A stretch of 64,000 nucleotides of DNA from Paenibacillus typhae (lineage in GTDB: Bacteria > Bacillota > Bacilli > Paenibacillales > Paenibacillaceae), in assembly GCF_900099765.1 (NCBI RefSeq), contig NZ_FNDX01000018.1:1-64000 (forward strand). Direction: 5' to 3'. The position numbers and the translations under genes are program-made. This document shows, piece after piece, positions 18,313-26,004 of the stretch; the first letter of the stretch is position 1, and every line of letters starts with the position of its first letter. The notes beneath the pieces were generated by a model. It searched no databases and was not told the DNA's origin. It was given only the letters and a program-made list of their open reading frames with translations.

Positions 18313-18417
18313 CAAGTAGAAACGGTTTTGCCGTCCTATAAGGGACGGTATCGGTTTCTGCGCGAAATAGAAGGATTATTGATAACGTGCAACATATACA
18401 TTCTTATATTTCGAAAA
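18313..18417 (+). repeat. 105-bp structured intergenic repeat, copy A
   Basis: This copy matches 25823-25927 over its whole length at roughly 85 percent. It consists of two hairpins: an outer AGAAAC/GTTTCT stem enclosing CCGTCC/GGACGG, and a GAAATA.../...TATTTC stem whose arms lie 30-40 nt apart. It sits in the 421-nt gap between the GGDEF-EAL gene and the LacI gene. The first 150 nt of that gap hold nothing I recognise. A short CCGGT/ACCGG hairpin lies just after the repeat, at about 18420-18447. Confidence 0.8.
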
Positions 18418-18498
18418 CCGCCGGTCTTAAATAGACACCGGCCCCGGCATCACGATAGAATAAAGCTGCTAAGAACCGCTCAGGACAGGAGGCTTAAT

Positions 18499-19476
18499 AT
18501 GCCTACAATTAAAGACGTGGCGCTAAAGGCGGGGGTCTCGGTCACGACCGTTTCCCGGGTGCTGAACAACAGGGGATATTTAAGCGAGAAGCTGAAAAAA
18601 AAGGTGCTCCAGGCCATGGATGAGCTGAACTACCGCCCTAATGAGCTGGCCCGTTCACTCAGCCGATCAAGGTCAAATATTATCGGACTGATTATTCCCA
18701 GCGTAGCGCATCCTTTTTTCGGGGAACTCACCGGCTACATAGAAGAGCACGCCTACCGTAACGGCTGCAAGCTGCTGCTCTGCAATTCCAGACAGGACAA
18801 GCACAAGGAGCTGGAGTATATTGATATGCTGCGCGCAAGCCGGGTTGACGGCATCATTATGGGCAGCCACACGCTGGAGGTAGAAGCCTACCAGCAGATG
18901 AATCTGCCGCTCGTCACCTTCGACCGGCAGATTTCGCCGGGCATCCCTTACGTCTGCTCGGACAACTACCAGGGCGGCGTGCTTGCCACTACGCTTCTGA
19001 TTGAAAAGGGCTGCCGGCAGCTGGCTCATATCGGCGGCCATCCCGGCCTGAACATATTGTCAGGGCTCCGCTTTGAGGCATTCGCCGCTACAGCAGGGGC
19101 GCATAATATCCCGTATACCCTGCTGCATACGGATCACAACAGCTTCGATGTCGAGGCCTACGAGCGGCTGCTGGCACAGCTGTTCCACGAGCAGCCCGGC
19201 ACGGACGGCATCTTCGCCGGCAGCGATATCATCGCAGCCTATGCGCTCAAAGCCTGCCGCGAGCACGGCCGGCGGGTGCCGGAGGATATGCGGATTGTCG
19301 GCTATGACGGCATTGCCCTGCGCAGCATGCTCGGGCCCGCACTCAGCACCATCCGCCAGCCGATCGAGGCCATGGGCAAGCTGGCCGTCGAGCTGATCAT
19401 CCGCCAGATCCACGGCGGCCCGGTCTCCCCGCAATACGTCCTTCCGGTCGAGCTGGAGGAGGGGGCGACGACTTAG
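18499..19476 (+). CDS. LacI-family transcriptional regulator
   Basis: This 325-residue protein has an N-terminal LacI helix-turn-helix and hinge (TIKDVALKAGVSVTTVSRVL; hinge helix around RPNELARSLSRSRS) followed by a periplasmic-binding-like effector domain ending with the typical GYDGIALRSMLGPALSTIRQP. The start at 18499 has AGGAGG 7 nt upstream; a longer in-frame reading begins inside the repeat element and is rejected. The effector is probably a sugar. The nearest sugar genes are the GH65/ABC operon ending 1 kb downstream on the opposite strand, but that operon has its own LacI gene, so the target here is uncertain. Confidence 0.9.
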   Translation: MPTIKDVALKAGVSVTTVSRVLNNRGYLSEKLKKKVLQAMDELNYRPNELARSLSRSRSNIIGLIIPSVAHPFFGELTGYIEEHAYRNGCKLLLCNSRQDKHKELEYIDMLRASRVDGIIMGSHTLEVEAYQQMNLPLVTFDRQISPGIPYVCSDNYQGGVLATTLLIEKGCRQLAHIGGHPGLNILSGLRFEAFAATAGAHNIPYTLLHTDHNSFDVEAYERLLAQLFHEQPGTDGIFAGSDIIAAYALKACREHGRRVPEDMRIVGYDGIALRSMLGPALSTIRQPIEAMGKLAVELIIRQIHGGPVSPQYVLPVELEEGATT

Positions 19477-19530
19477 GGGCTGCCGGATTGTGGCCGGGCT
19501 GATGAGGGAGAAACTTGCGGAGGCGCAGAT

Positions 19531-19620
19531 GTGGGGCAATCCCCGGGAGCGGCGCACGTTCGGCTGCGGTGGGGCAATCCCGGGAGCGGCGCCAGTTCGG
19601 CTGATGAGGGGCAATCTGGC
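19531..19620. repeat. Imperfect direct repeats of about 38 bp
   Basis: The pattern TGGGGCAATCCC(C)GGGAGCGGCGC followed by AGTTCGGCTG or ACGTTCGGCTG occurs twice back to back (from about 19531 and about 19571), with a third partial copy GAGGGGCAATCTGGC at about 19607. Confidence 0.6.
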
Positions 19621-19790
19621 AGACGGGCCGCGGGCGGGCTGATGGAGCAATGAGGATTATTTACAACGCAGAAGTATCCAGCCCCTCTCAACGTCCGGGT
19701 TACAGACGCTGTTAGATCTATCCGCCAGTGCACCCGTTATGACACACCGCCGCTTGTTTCGACAGCATGTGATCTTTAGTCGTACAATTC

Positions 19791-19821
19791 GCAACCACTC
19801 CTAATTATTAGGAGTGGTTGC
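19791..19821. repeat. Perfect 15-bp inverted repeat
   Basis: GCAACCACTCCTAAT and ATTAGGAGTGGTTGC flank a single T. There is no T-tract on either side, so it is not a standard terminator. It lies 315 nt after the LacI gene. Confidence 0.7.
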
Positions 19822-20063
19822 CTGAGTAAGCAGGCATCTGGATCGTCTGGAGCACTCCCGTTTAGGCCACGCGACTTGAAAGGGCTAACGATGCGGAAAA
19901 GTGAGAGCGGTGGGGGAGCAGTGCGCTGGACGGCTTCGGCTGGATCGGCAGGTACCCAGGTAATACACGTTCATCGTCGATTCAGGCGAAAAATCATTGC
20001 TCAGACAGTAAAGGCTCTGTTGAGTCTCTAAGTTTGACGCACCTCCCGTATCTAGTGGAGAAT

Positions 20064-20200
20064 CTAAGTGGAAAATCGTCACTTAAATCCCCGGTTTCCC
20101 CCTGCATCCTAGAACTAGGTGGAAAATCGCCACTTAAAAGCTTCCATCACACCCCAAAAACCAAAAATCAGCCAAATTAGTAGGCGAAAATCCACTTAGT
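20064..20200. repeat. Short repeats with core GTGGAAAATCG-CACTTAAA
   Basis: CTAAGTGGAAAATCGTCACT at 20064-20083 (continuing TAAAT) and CTAGGTGGAAAATCGCCACT at 20115-20134 (continuing TAAAA) are near-identical 25-mers, each an imperfect palindrome (AAGTG...CACTT). A partial copy, GGCGAAAATCCACTTAG, lies at about 20183-20199. Confidence 0.65.
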
Positions 20201-20236
20201 TTTCTTAAACAATCCAAAAGCGACAGATTAAGTGCC

Positions 20237-20262
20237 TTATTTCCCTTATTTCCCTTATTTCC
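20237..20262. repeat. 9-bp tandem repeat
   Basis: TTATTTCCC occurs three times in tandem (the last copy lacks one C), just after an AAGTGCC half of the preceding repeat family. Confidence 0.6.
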
Positions 20263-20360
20263 AACTAATCTCCCAGTAAGCAGAGTAAAGTAGCTGCAAA
20301 AAAAGGATGGAGGGGATGAATGAGGGGGATGACGCGGCTTGAAACTGTAAGGTAGCATGG

Positions 20361-20420
20361 CAGAGCGACGTGTGTTTTTTATTACGGAGCGATGTGTGTT
20401 TATTATGGAGTGACGTATGT
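20361..20420. repeat. Degenerate tandem repeat GAGCGAYGTGTGTTT
   Basis: Three diverging units are visible: GAGCGACGTGTGTTTTTTATTACG, GAGCGATGTGTGTTTATTATG and GAGTGACGTATGT, directly before the terminator of the GH65 operon. Confidence 0.55.
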
Positions 20421-20426
20421 AAACAA

Positions 20427-20467
20427 GGGCCAGCCCTCCACAAGCAGGTGGAAAGCTGGCCCTTTAA
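20427..20467 (-). terminator. Terminator of the GH65 operon
   Basis: GGGCCAGC (20427-20434) pairs with GCTGGCCC (20455-20462). Read on the minus strand it is followed by TTGTTT. It lies 44 nt after the end of the fusion gene. Confidence 0.7.
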
Positions 20468-20510
20468 TCTACTAATTGATTCTTCACATAGTAATGCTTG
20501 GTGCTGCTCC

Positions 20511-23500
20511 TTACCGCCGCTTTCCCTGCCCGCTATCTCCGAACAGCGCCAGCAGCTTCTCCACCGTCAGCTCTGTTGTGGAAGTCAGGAGAAGATCCGC
20601 TGCGCCGAGCTGCTCCGGGCTGCCGACGCCGACAGCCTGCATGCCGGCGGCCTTGATGGCGGCGATGCCGGCCGCCGCATCCTCTATACCGATGCAGTTG
20701 CGCGGCGGGACTCCAAGCAGCTCCGCTGCGGTGAGGAATATCTCCGCATCGGGCTTGCCCTTCTGCAGCGCCGCCGGATCGGCGATGGCCTGGAACCGGC
20801 TGGCGATGCCGAGCCGCTGCAGAATCAGCGGCGCGTTCAGGCTGGCCGAGGCCAGGCCGCAGGCGATGCCCCGCTGCGCTAGGGAGTCCAGCAGCTCCAG
20901 AATTCCCGGCAGGACATCTGCCGGTGACAGCTGCTCCAGCTGCTGCCTGTAGCTGGCGTTCTTCTTCTCCGCCAGTGCCAGCCGCTCCGCATCTGTCCAT
21001 GGGAGCGGGCTGTCCTCCAGCACAATGTCCAGCGACTCCTTGCGGCTGACACCCTTCAGCCGTTCATTCTTCGCCCGGCTGAACGGGATGCCCAGCTCAT
21101 CGGCCAGCGCCTGCCAGGCCTGATAGTGCAGCTCGGCGGTATCGGTGATAACGCCGTCCAGATCGAAGATCACCGCCTCCAGCTGCCGGGCCAGCGGCAG
21201 GCTTACCGGCTGCTGCGGAAGCAGCAGCACAGGCTGCTGCGGAAGCAGCAGCACAGGCTGGCCTCTGTGCCTGATCTGCAGCTCTTCCCCTTCCAGCAGT
21301 GTATAGACCACTGCTTCGCTGCCGATGAAGACATCGAGCAGCCGGCCGCGGGCGGTAACCTTGAAGCGGAAGCTCTGCCACTGCTCCGGCAGCGCCGGGT
21401 CAAAGCACAGTATTCCGCCCAACTGCCGCAGGCCGCCGAACCCGTTCACGATCGACATCCATGATCCGGCCATTGCGGCCATATGCAGCCCGTCCTTGGC
21501 GTTGCGGTTAATATCGTCCAGATCCATCCGCACTGTACGGTCGAAATAGCCGTACGCCGCAGCCAGATCCCCGATCTCGGCCGAAATAATACTGTGTATG
21601 CAGGGCGACAGCGAGGAATCATGGGTCGTCAGCGGCTCATAGTACTGATAGTTCCGGATTTTATCGACCAGACGGAACTTGTCTCCCAGCAGGAACATGG
21701 CCATAACGAGATCCGCCTGCTTTAGCACCTGATGACGGTAGATCACCAGCGGATGAAAATGCAGCAGCAGCGGGTATTTATCTGCAGGCGTATGCTCAAA
21801 ATCCCATTTCTCCTTGCTCAGGAAGGTGTCATCCTGGGCATAGATGCCCAGCTCATCGTCAAAAGGGATAAACATCCGGTCAGCGGCTTCCTTCCACATT
21901 TCCGCTTCCCTGTCAATCAATCCGATTCCTTGCCGGAGCCGTTCATAATCAGACGGATACTCCCGCTCCAGCAGAAGGGACGTCTCATAGGCATAGTTAA
22001 GCTGATCCTGAACCATCAGATTCGTATAGGCATTGTTATTCACAATGGCCGTGTACTCATCAGGGCCTGTGATCCCGTTAATACAGAAGGCCCCGCCGCG
22101 CGCCGGATTGAAGAACCCCAGATCCGCCCAGAAGCGCGAGGTCTCAAACAGGATTTCCGCCCCCTGGCTGACCAGGAAATCCACATCTCCCGTCGCCTGT
22201 ACGTACTGCTTGATCGCGTAGGCAATATCGGCATTAATGTGCGCCTGGGCTGTTCCCGCCGGGAAGTAAGCGGAGTTCTCGCTTCCGTCAATGGTGCGCC
22301 ATGGATACAGCGCCCCTTTCTGTGACAGCTCGGCCGCCCGTTCCCGCGCCTTACCCAGTGTGGCATAGCGGAATTCCAGCAGCTTGCGGGCTGTCTCCGG
22401 CTGGGTGTAGGTGAAGAACGGCAGCATGTACATTTCCGTGTCCCAGAAATAATGCCCCTCATATCCTTCGCCGGTCAGCCCCTTGGCGGCAATGTTGGTT
22501 ACGCCGTCACGGCCGGTGGACTGCAGCAGCTGAAACAGATTGAAGCGGATGCCCTGCTGCAGCGCCGGATCATCCTTGATCTCCACATCGGTGTGTGCCC
22601 AGAACCGATCAAGATAGGCGCGCTGTTCATTCGCAAGCCCGTTAAATCCGCAGCGTTCCGCCATCTCCAGCACACCGGCGCTCCGGTCCCTCAGCTCCTC
22701 CTCCGGGTAATCCTTCGAGGTGTGATACGTTATATATTTGGTCAATATAACGGTTTCCCCGCGCTGCACCTCTGCCGTATAGCCGGCCGAGATGCGCTGG
22801 CCGCCCAGCTGCCGCTCAAGCGCGCGGCCTGATGCCGCCTGCAGCCTGTGGCTGGCTGCCGTCAGCAGTGCAAAACGCGTATGCCGCGTCCGCTGCCGCA
22901 TCCATAACATCCCAGCGGCTTCATCATAGCCGCTGTCCTCCGGCAGCAGGCTCGGCTCGCCGCCGCCGGAGCCGAGCCGCGGATCAGCGCTGGCCTCGGC
23001 CCGGCGGATCTCCCCGTCCAGCGCCGAGACAAACTGCAGCGTGCCGGCGAAATTCAGCGCCGTCACGGCGTAATCAACCGCGGCCAGATGCTTGTGCCGC
23101 AGACAGACCATCCGCCGGATCGCGAGCTTCACCCGATGCCCGGCGGGCGACTCCCACTCCACCTCGCGGTGCAGGAGGCCGGTCTGCATATCCAGCCGCC
23201 GCCGGAAGCTGTGCACCTTTCCGCTGTCCATCCGGAACGTATGGCCCTCAATCTCCAGCCCGATAATCCGTGCCTCCGTCACATTCAGCATCGACTGGTT
23301 GACCGCAGGCAGCCCGTAGGCGCCCTCCGGATATACAATCGGCTCCGAGTCGTAGAATCCGTTCAGATAATTGCCGGCCACCGTGGTGCCGGCCGTCCCG
23401 TGATAGCCCTCCTCGAAGTTCCCGCGCATCCCGATATATCCGTTGCCGAGCGAGAATACACTCTCGCTGCGCTGATTATGCTCCTCCTCATAGGTATCCT

Positions 23501-23564
23501 CGCCCAGACTCCATTCCCGGTACGGGTACAGCGCGGGCGGATGCTCATACGGCTTCATCTTCAT
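20511..23564 (-). CDS. GH65 alpha-glucoside phosphorylase fused to beta-phosphoglucomutase
   Basis: This single 1017-residue frame joins two enzymes. Residues 1 to about 760 are a GH65 phosphorylase (GNGYIGMRGNFEEGYHGT at the N-terminus; GHYFWDTEMYMLPFF; catalytic-acid region ITGPDEYTAIVNNNAYTN). Residues about 785-1010 are a HAD-type beta-phosphoglucomutase (AVIFDLDGVITDTAELHYQAW; GLASASLNAP; GKPDAEIFLTAAELLGVPPR; IEDAAAGIAAI). The GH65 part would split maltose or a related alpha-glucobiose with phosphate into glucose and beta-glucose-1-phosphate, which the mutase part turns into glucose-6-phosphate. The two enzymes are usually separate genes. The linker contains a duplicated PVLLLPQQ octapeptide. 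GGAGGAGAAGGA precedes the start. The preceding genes encode the matching importer. The exact disaccharide (maltose, kojibiose, nigerose, trehalose) cannot be fixed from sequence. Confidence 0.92.
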   Translation of the reverse strand: MKMKPYEHPPALYPYREWSLGEDTYEEEHNQRSESVFSLGNGYIGMRGNFEEGYHGTAGTTVAGNYLNGFYDSEPIVYPEGAYGLPAVNQSMLNVTEARIIGLEIEGHTFRMDSGKVHSFRRRLDMQTGLLHREVEWESPAGHRVKLAIRRMVCLRHKHLAAVDYAVTALNFAGTLQFVSALDGEIRRAEASADPRLGSGGGEPSLLPEDSGYDEAAGMLWMRQRTRHTRFALLTAASHRLQAASGRALERQLGGQRISAGYTAEVQRGETVILTKYITYHTSKDYPEEELRDRSAGVLEMAERCGFNGLANEQRAYLDRFWAHTDVEIKDDPALQQGIRFNLFQLLQSTGRDGVTNIAAKGLTGEGYEGHYFWDTEMYMLPFFTYTQPETARKLLEFRYATLGKARERAAELSQKGALYPWRTIDGSENSAYFPAGTAQAHINADIAYAIKQYVQATGDVDFLVSQGAEILFETSRFWADLGFFNPARGGAFCINGITGPDEYTAIVNNNAYTNLMVQDQLNYAYETSLLLEREYPSDYERLRQGIGLIDREAEMWKEAADRMFIPFDDELGIYAQDDTFLSKEKWDFEHTPADKYPLLLHFHPLVIYRHQVLKQADLVMAMFLLGDKFRLVDKIRNYQYYEPLTTHDSSLSPCIHSIISAEIGDLAAAYGYFDRTVRMDLDDINRNAKDGLHMAAMAGSWMSIVNGFGGLRQLGGILCFDPALPEQWQSFRFKVTARGRLLDVFIGSEAVVYTLLEGEELQIRHRGQPVLLLPQQPVLLLPQQPVSLPLARQLEAVIFDLDGVITDTAELHYQAWQALADELGIPFSRAKNERLKGVSRKESLDIVLEDSPLPWTDAERLALAEKKNASYRQQLEQLSPADVLPGILELLDSLAQRGIACGLASASLNAPLILQRLGIASRFQAIADPAALQKGKPDAEIFLTAAELLGVPPRNCIGIEDAAAGIAAIKAAGMQAVGVGSPEQLGAADLLLTSTTELTVEKLLALFGDSGQGKRR
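21208..21255. repeat. 24-bp tandem duplication in the fusion linker
   Basis: Two perfect copies of a 24-bp unit starting GGCTGCTGCGGAAGCAGCAG encode PVLLLPQQ twice in the linker between the GH65 and mutase domains. The length is a multiple of three, so copy-number change keeps the frame. Confidence 0.85.
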
Positions 23565-23589
23565 GACTGTCCTTCTCCTCCATTCGCAG

Positions 23590-24681
23590 TTAGCCTTTCA
23601 CGGAACCGCCCATCAGCCCTCTGACAAAATACTTCTGCAGCAGGAAGAAAATCGCCAGCGGCATCAGCATCGAGATAAAGGCGGCAGAGGTCAGCAGATG
23701 CCAGTCGTTGCCGCGCGAGCCGACCAGATCGGCGATTTTCATCGACATGACCTGCACCGACGGCTGGTTGCCGATAAAGATCAGCGACACCAGATAATCG
23801 TTCCACACCCAGAGGAACTGGAAGATGCCAATGGAAGCCAGCGCCGGAACGGACAGCGGCAGAATCAGTCTGCTGAAGATGGTAAAGTGGCTGGCCCCGT
23901 CAATAAAGGCCGACTCGAACAGATCCTTGGGCAGTTGGCTGATAAAGTTGTACATGAAATACGTAACCAGCGGCAGTCCGAAGGCGGTATGCGCCAGCCA
24001 GATCCCGAGATAGCTGCCGTTCAGCCCCAGTGCCGTGTAATCCTTCAGCACCGGAATCAGCGCGACCTGAATCGGAATGACCAGCATCGCAATAATAATG
24101 ACAAACAGGGTTTTACGGCCCGGAAACCGCAGCCAGGCGAAGGCATACGCGGCGAAAGAGGCAATCAGCACCGGGATGACCGTAGCCGGCACGGCAATCG
24201 TCAGCGTATTCCAGAAGGCCTGGGATAAGCCCGTGCCCTTTTGCTTCGTTTCACTGCCGTCCGCTTCCTTCAGCGTGTACTCTTTTCCGGATAGGACATT
24301 GTTGTAATTGTCGAGCGTCAGCTCAGGAACCGTCTCCCAGCCCTGCTCCTGCACGTTAACAGTGCGCGCCCGGCGGTTTTCCCAGATCAGGCGGCTGTCG
24401 TCCGCCTTCACGCCCGCTTTTAACTCATCATCGCTGTAGGTCTTGCCGTTCACCTCAATCGGTTCGCGCAGATCCACATCCTTGGACAGCTGCAGCGTCT
24501 CGCCCGCCGTCCATTCCTGATGGGGGAACACCTTCCACCAGCCGGTCTGCAGAATATCTGCCGCCGGACGGAAGGAGGAAATAAACAGCCCCAGTGTGGG
24601 AAGCAGCCAGAGGAAACAGATCACGCCAAGGACGATGTTAACGAGTGTCTTTCCGCCTTTTCTTTTCTTTTTACCGACCAT
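23590..24681 (-). CDS. Sugar ABC transporter permease, MalG-type
   Basis: This 363-residue inner-membrane permease has a first helix at about residues 12-35, then a large hydrophilic extracytoplasmic insert (about 40-155) and five C-terminal helices. The EAA loop FESAFIDGASHFTIFSRLILP is at about residues 270-290. The long periplasmic insert makes it longer than the 280-residue norm and resembles the MalG-type permeases of Paenibacillus-like maltodextrin systems. It abuts the MalF-type gene (start 24681, MalF stop 24682) and is followed after 25 nt by the phosphorylase fusion. No ATPase gene is in this operon, so a shared MsmX-type ATPase is probably used. Confidence 0.9.
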   Translation of the reverse strand: MVGKKKRKGGKTLVNIVLGVICFLWLLPTLGLFISSFRPAADILQTGWWKVFPHQEWTAGETLQLSKDVDLREPIEVNGKTYSDDELKAGVKADDSRLIWENRRARTVNVQEQGWETVPELTLDNYNNVLSGKEYTLKEADGSETKQKGTGLSQAFWNTLTIAVPATVIPVLIASFAAYAFAWLRFPGRKTLFVIIIAMLVIPIQVALIPVLKDYTALGLNGSYLGIWLAHTAFGLPLVTYFMYNFISQLPKDLFESAFIDGASHFTIFSRLILPLSVPALASIGIFQFLWVWNDYLVSLIFIGNQPSVQVMSMKIADLVGSRGNDWHLLTSAAFISMLMPLAIFFLLQKYFVRGLMGGSVKG

Positions 24682-25797
24682 TTAGAATCCCCCCTGCTTG
24701 CGGAACTGGCGCAGATTTATCAGGATGACAGGCAGTACTGCGATCAGGAGCACAATGGCCAGCGTCGAGCCGTACCCGAAATTGCGGTACATGAAAAACT
24801 GCCGGTAGAACTGTGTCGCAACAACCTCTGTATCGTATTGACCTCCCGTCATCACCATGACGACGTCAAATATTTTCAATGTAAACACAATTATGGTGGT
24901 GGTCACCGTCAGAATGGTGGTGGAAATGAACGGTATCATAATGCCGAAGAATATCTTGATTTCACCGGCGCCGTCAACGCGTGCGGCCTCCAGGATATCA
25001 TCGGGAACCCCCTTGATCGCTGCCGAAAAAATTACCATCGCAAACCCCGTCTGCATCCAGATCAGAATGATGATGAGGAAAAAATTGTTCCAGGGCTGCA
25101 GCATACTCGTCCATGCCTGCGGTTCACCACCGAAAAAGGTGACAATCGCATTCAGCAGTCCAATCTGCTCATCGCCCGGCTGATAATAGTAGACAAATTT
25201 CCAGATGACGCCTGCGGCCACGAAGGAAATAGCCATGGGCATAAAAATGATGGATTTGGCGATTTTTTCGTAGCTGCTGCGGTCGGCCAGAATGGCAATA
25301 AGCAGCCCCAGGCATACACAGGCCAGCGTTCCGACAAATACCCACAGCAGGTTGTTGCGCAGCGCGGTGGCCATCAGCCGGTCACTGAAGATCGCCGCAT
25401 AGTTGCCGAAGCCCACAAACTTTTCCGAGGAAGCATTAAAAAAGCTCAAATACAGCGTCCGCAGCGCAGGCAGGATCAGCAGCCAGCCAAGAATCAGCAC
25501 AGCCGGTCCGACGAAAATAAACGGCAGCACCCTCTTGCGGATGTGATCGGGATACTGCTCAGCCGCCCAGGTCAGTGTGTAATAGATCAGATAAACCCCC
25601 AAAACGCCCCACAGTACAGCCAGCACGGCAGTAAGCAGCGGATTAAGCGTGGAGTCACGGAAAAAGAGGAAGATCAGCCCGTTCACCACAATATTCGCCA
25701 GCAGCACACCCAGTGATAGCAGCACTGCCCTGATGCTGATTTTCTGCTTTGCCTGTGTACCTCTAACCCCAGGCTTTGCTTTTATTTGCGCATCCAT
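24682..25797 (-). CDS. Sugar ABC transporter permease, MalF-type
   Basis: This protein of about 371 residues has eight predicted membrane helices and an EAA loop, ILEAARVDGAGEIKIFFGIMIP, in the C-terminal part. The start at 25797 is chosen because GGAGGAG lies 5 nt upstream; a longer in-frame reading to 25944 runs through the 105-bp repeat and the terminator and is rejected. It forms the heterodimeric channel with the MalG-type protein. It is separated from the binding-protein gene by a T-tailed hairpin and the repeat, so it is likely expressed at a lower level than the binding protein. Confidence 0.9.
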   Translation of the reverse strand: MDAQIKAKPGVRGTQAKQKISIRAVLLSLGVLLANIVVNGLIFLFFRDSTLNPLLTAVLAVLWGVLGVYLIYYTLTWAAEQYPDHIRKRVLPFIFVGPAVLILGWLLILPALRTLYLSFFNASSEKFVGFGNYAAIFSDRLMATALRNNLLWVFVGTLACVCLGLLIAILADRSSYEKIAKSIIFMPMAISFVAAGVIWKFVYYYQPGDEQIGLLNAIVTFFGGEPQAWTSMLQPWNNFFLIIILIWMQTGFAMVIFSAAIKGVPDDILEAARVDGAGEIKIFFGIMIPFISTTILTVTTTIIVFTLKIFDVVMVMTGGQYDTEVVATQFYRQFFMYRNFGYGSTLAIVLLIAVLPVILINLRQFRKQGGF

Positions 25798-25822
25798 ATT
25801 AGCTCCTCCTGCTCCTATAAGA

Positions 25823-25927
25823 CAAGTAGAAACGCCCATGCCGTCCTTTAAGGGGCGGTAACCGTTTCTGCGAGAAATATAAGGATTATTGATAGCGTAA
25901 AACATATCAATTCTTATATTTAGAAAA
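25823..25927 (+). repeat. 105-bp structured intergenic repeat, copy B
   Basis: This copy aligns without gaps to 18313-18417. The inner stem CCGTCC/GGGCGG keeps pairing (a G-U replaces A-U), and the second hairpin is longer here (GAAATATAAG paired with CTTATATTT). It lies between the binding-protein and MalF-type genes of a minus-strand operon. Copy A lies before a plus-strand gene in the same plus orientation, so the element's direction relative to its neighbour gene differs between copies. Confidence 0.8.
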
Positions 25928-25965
25928 AGAGAGGCAGGCTGCAAGCCTCTGCTGTCCGCCTCTCT
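25923..25965 (-). terminator. Internal operon terminator after the sugar-binding protein gene
   Basis: On the minus strand AGAGAGGC pairs with GCCTCTCT, with an inner AGGC/GCCT stem, followed by TTTTT. It lies 40 nt after the binding-protein stop, before the permease genes, and would give partial termination. Confidence 0.8.
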
Positions 25966-26004
25966 TCATTGTGATAGCCGCTCCTGCAGCCGCCGTGTCC
26001 GGCC

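Larger units (their letters stand above)
19477..20426. other. Repeat-rich non-coding region, about 950 bp
   Basis: No reading frame here has a credible ribosome-binding site or recognisable protein. The region is patchy in base composition: GC-rich at 19480-19650, AT-rich from 20040 on. It holds several small repeats listed separately. It may be a decayed gene or an accumulation site for short repeats. Confidence 0.6.

Noticed and set aside
18313..18417. Interpretation of the 105-bp repeat as a riboswitch for the LacI gene
   Set aside because: The second copy has the opposite orientation relative to its downstream gene, and the fold matches no riboswitch class I know.
19791..19821. Perfect hairpin as a LacI-gene terminator
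   Set aside because: No T-tract on either strand and 315 nt away from the gene end.
19473..20443. Several 60-90 codon frames in the non-coding kilobase
   Set aside because: No ribosome-binding sites, low-complexity composition and overlap with repeats; none resembles a protein.
24520..25716. 398-codon open frame opposite the sugar permease genes
   Set aside because: Composition is rich in Gln, His and Arg, as expected from the complement of membrane-protein codons; no motif.
25798..25944. N-terminal extension of the MalF-type permease
   Set aside because: It would translate the repeat element and part of a terminator; the ATG at 25797 has a strong ribosome-binding site.
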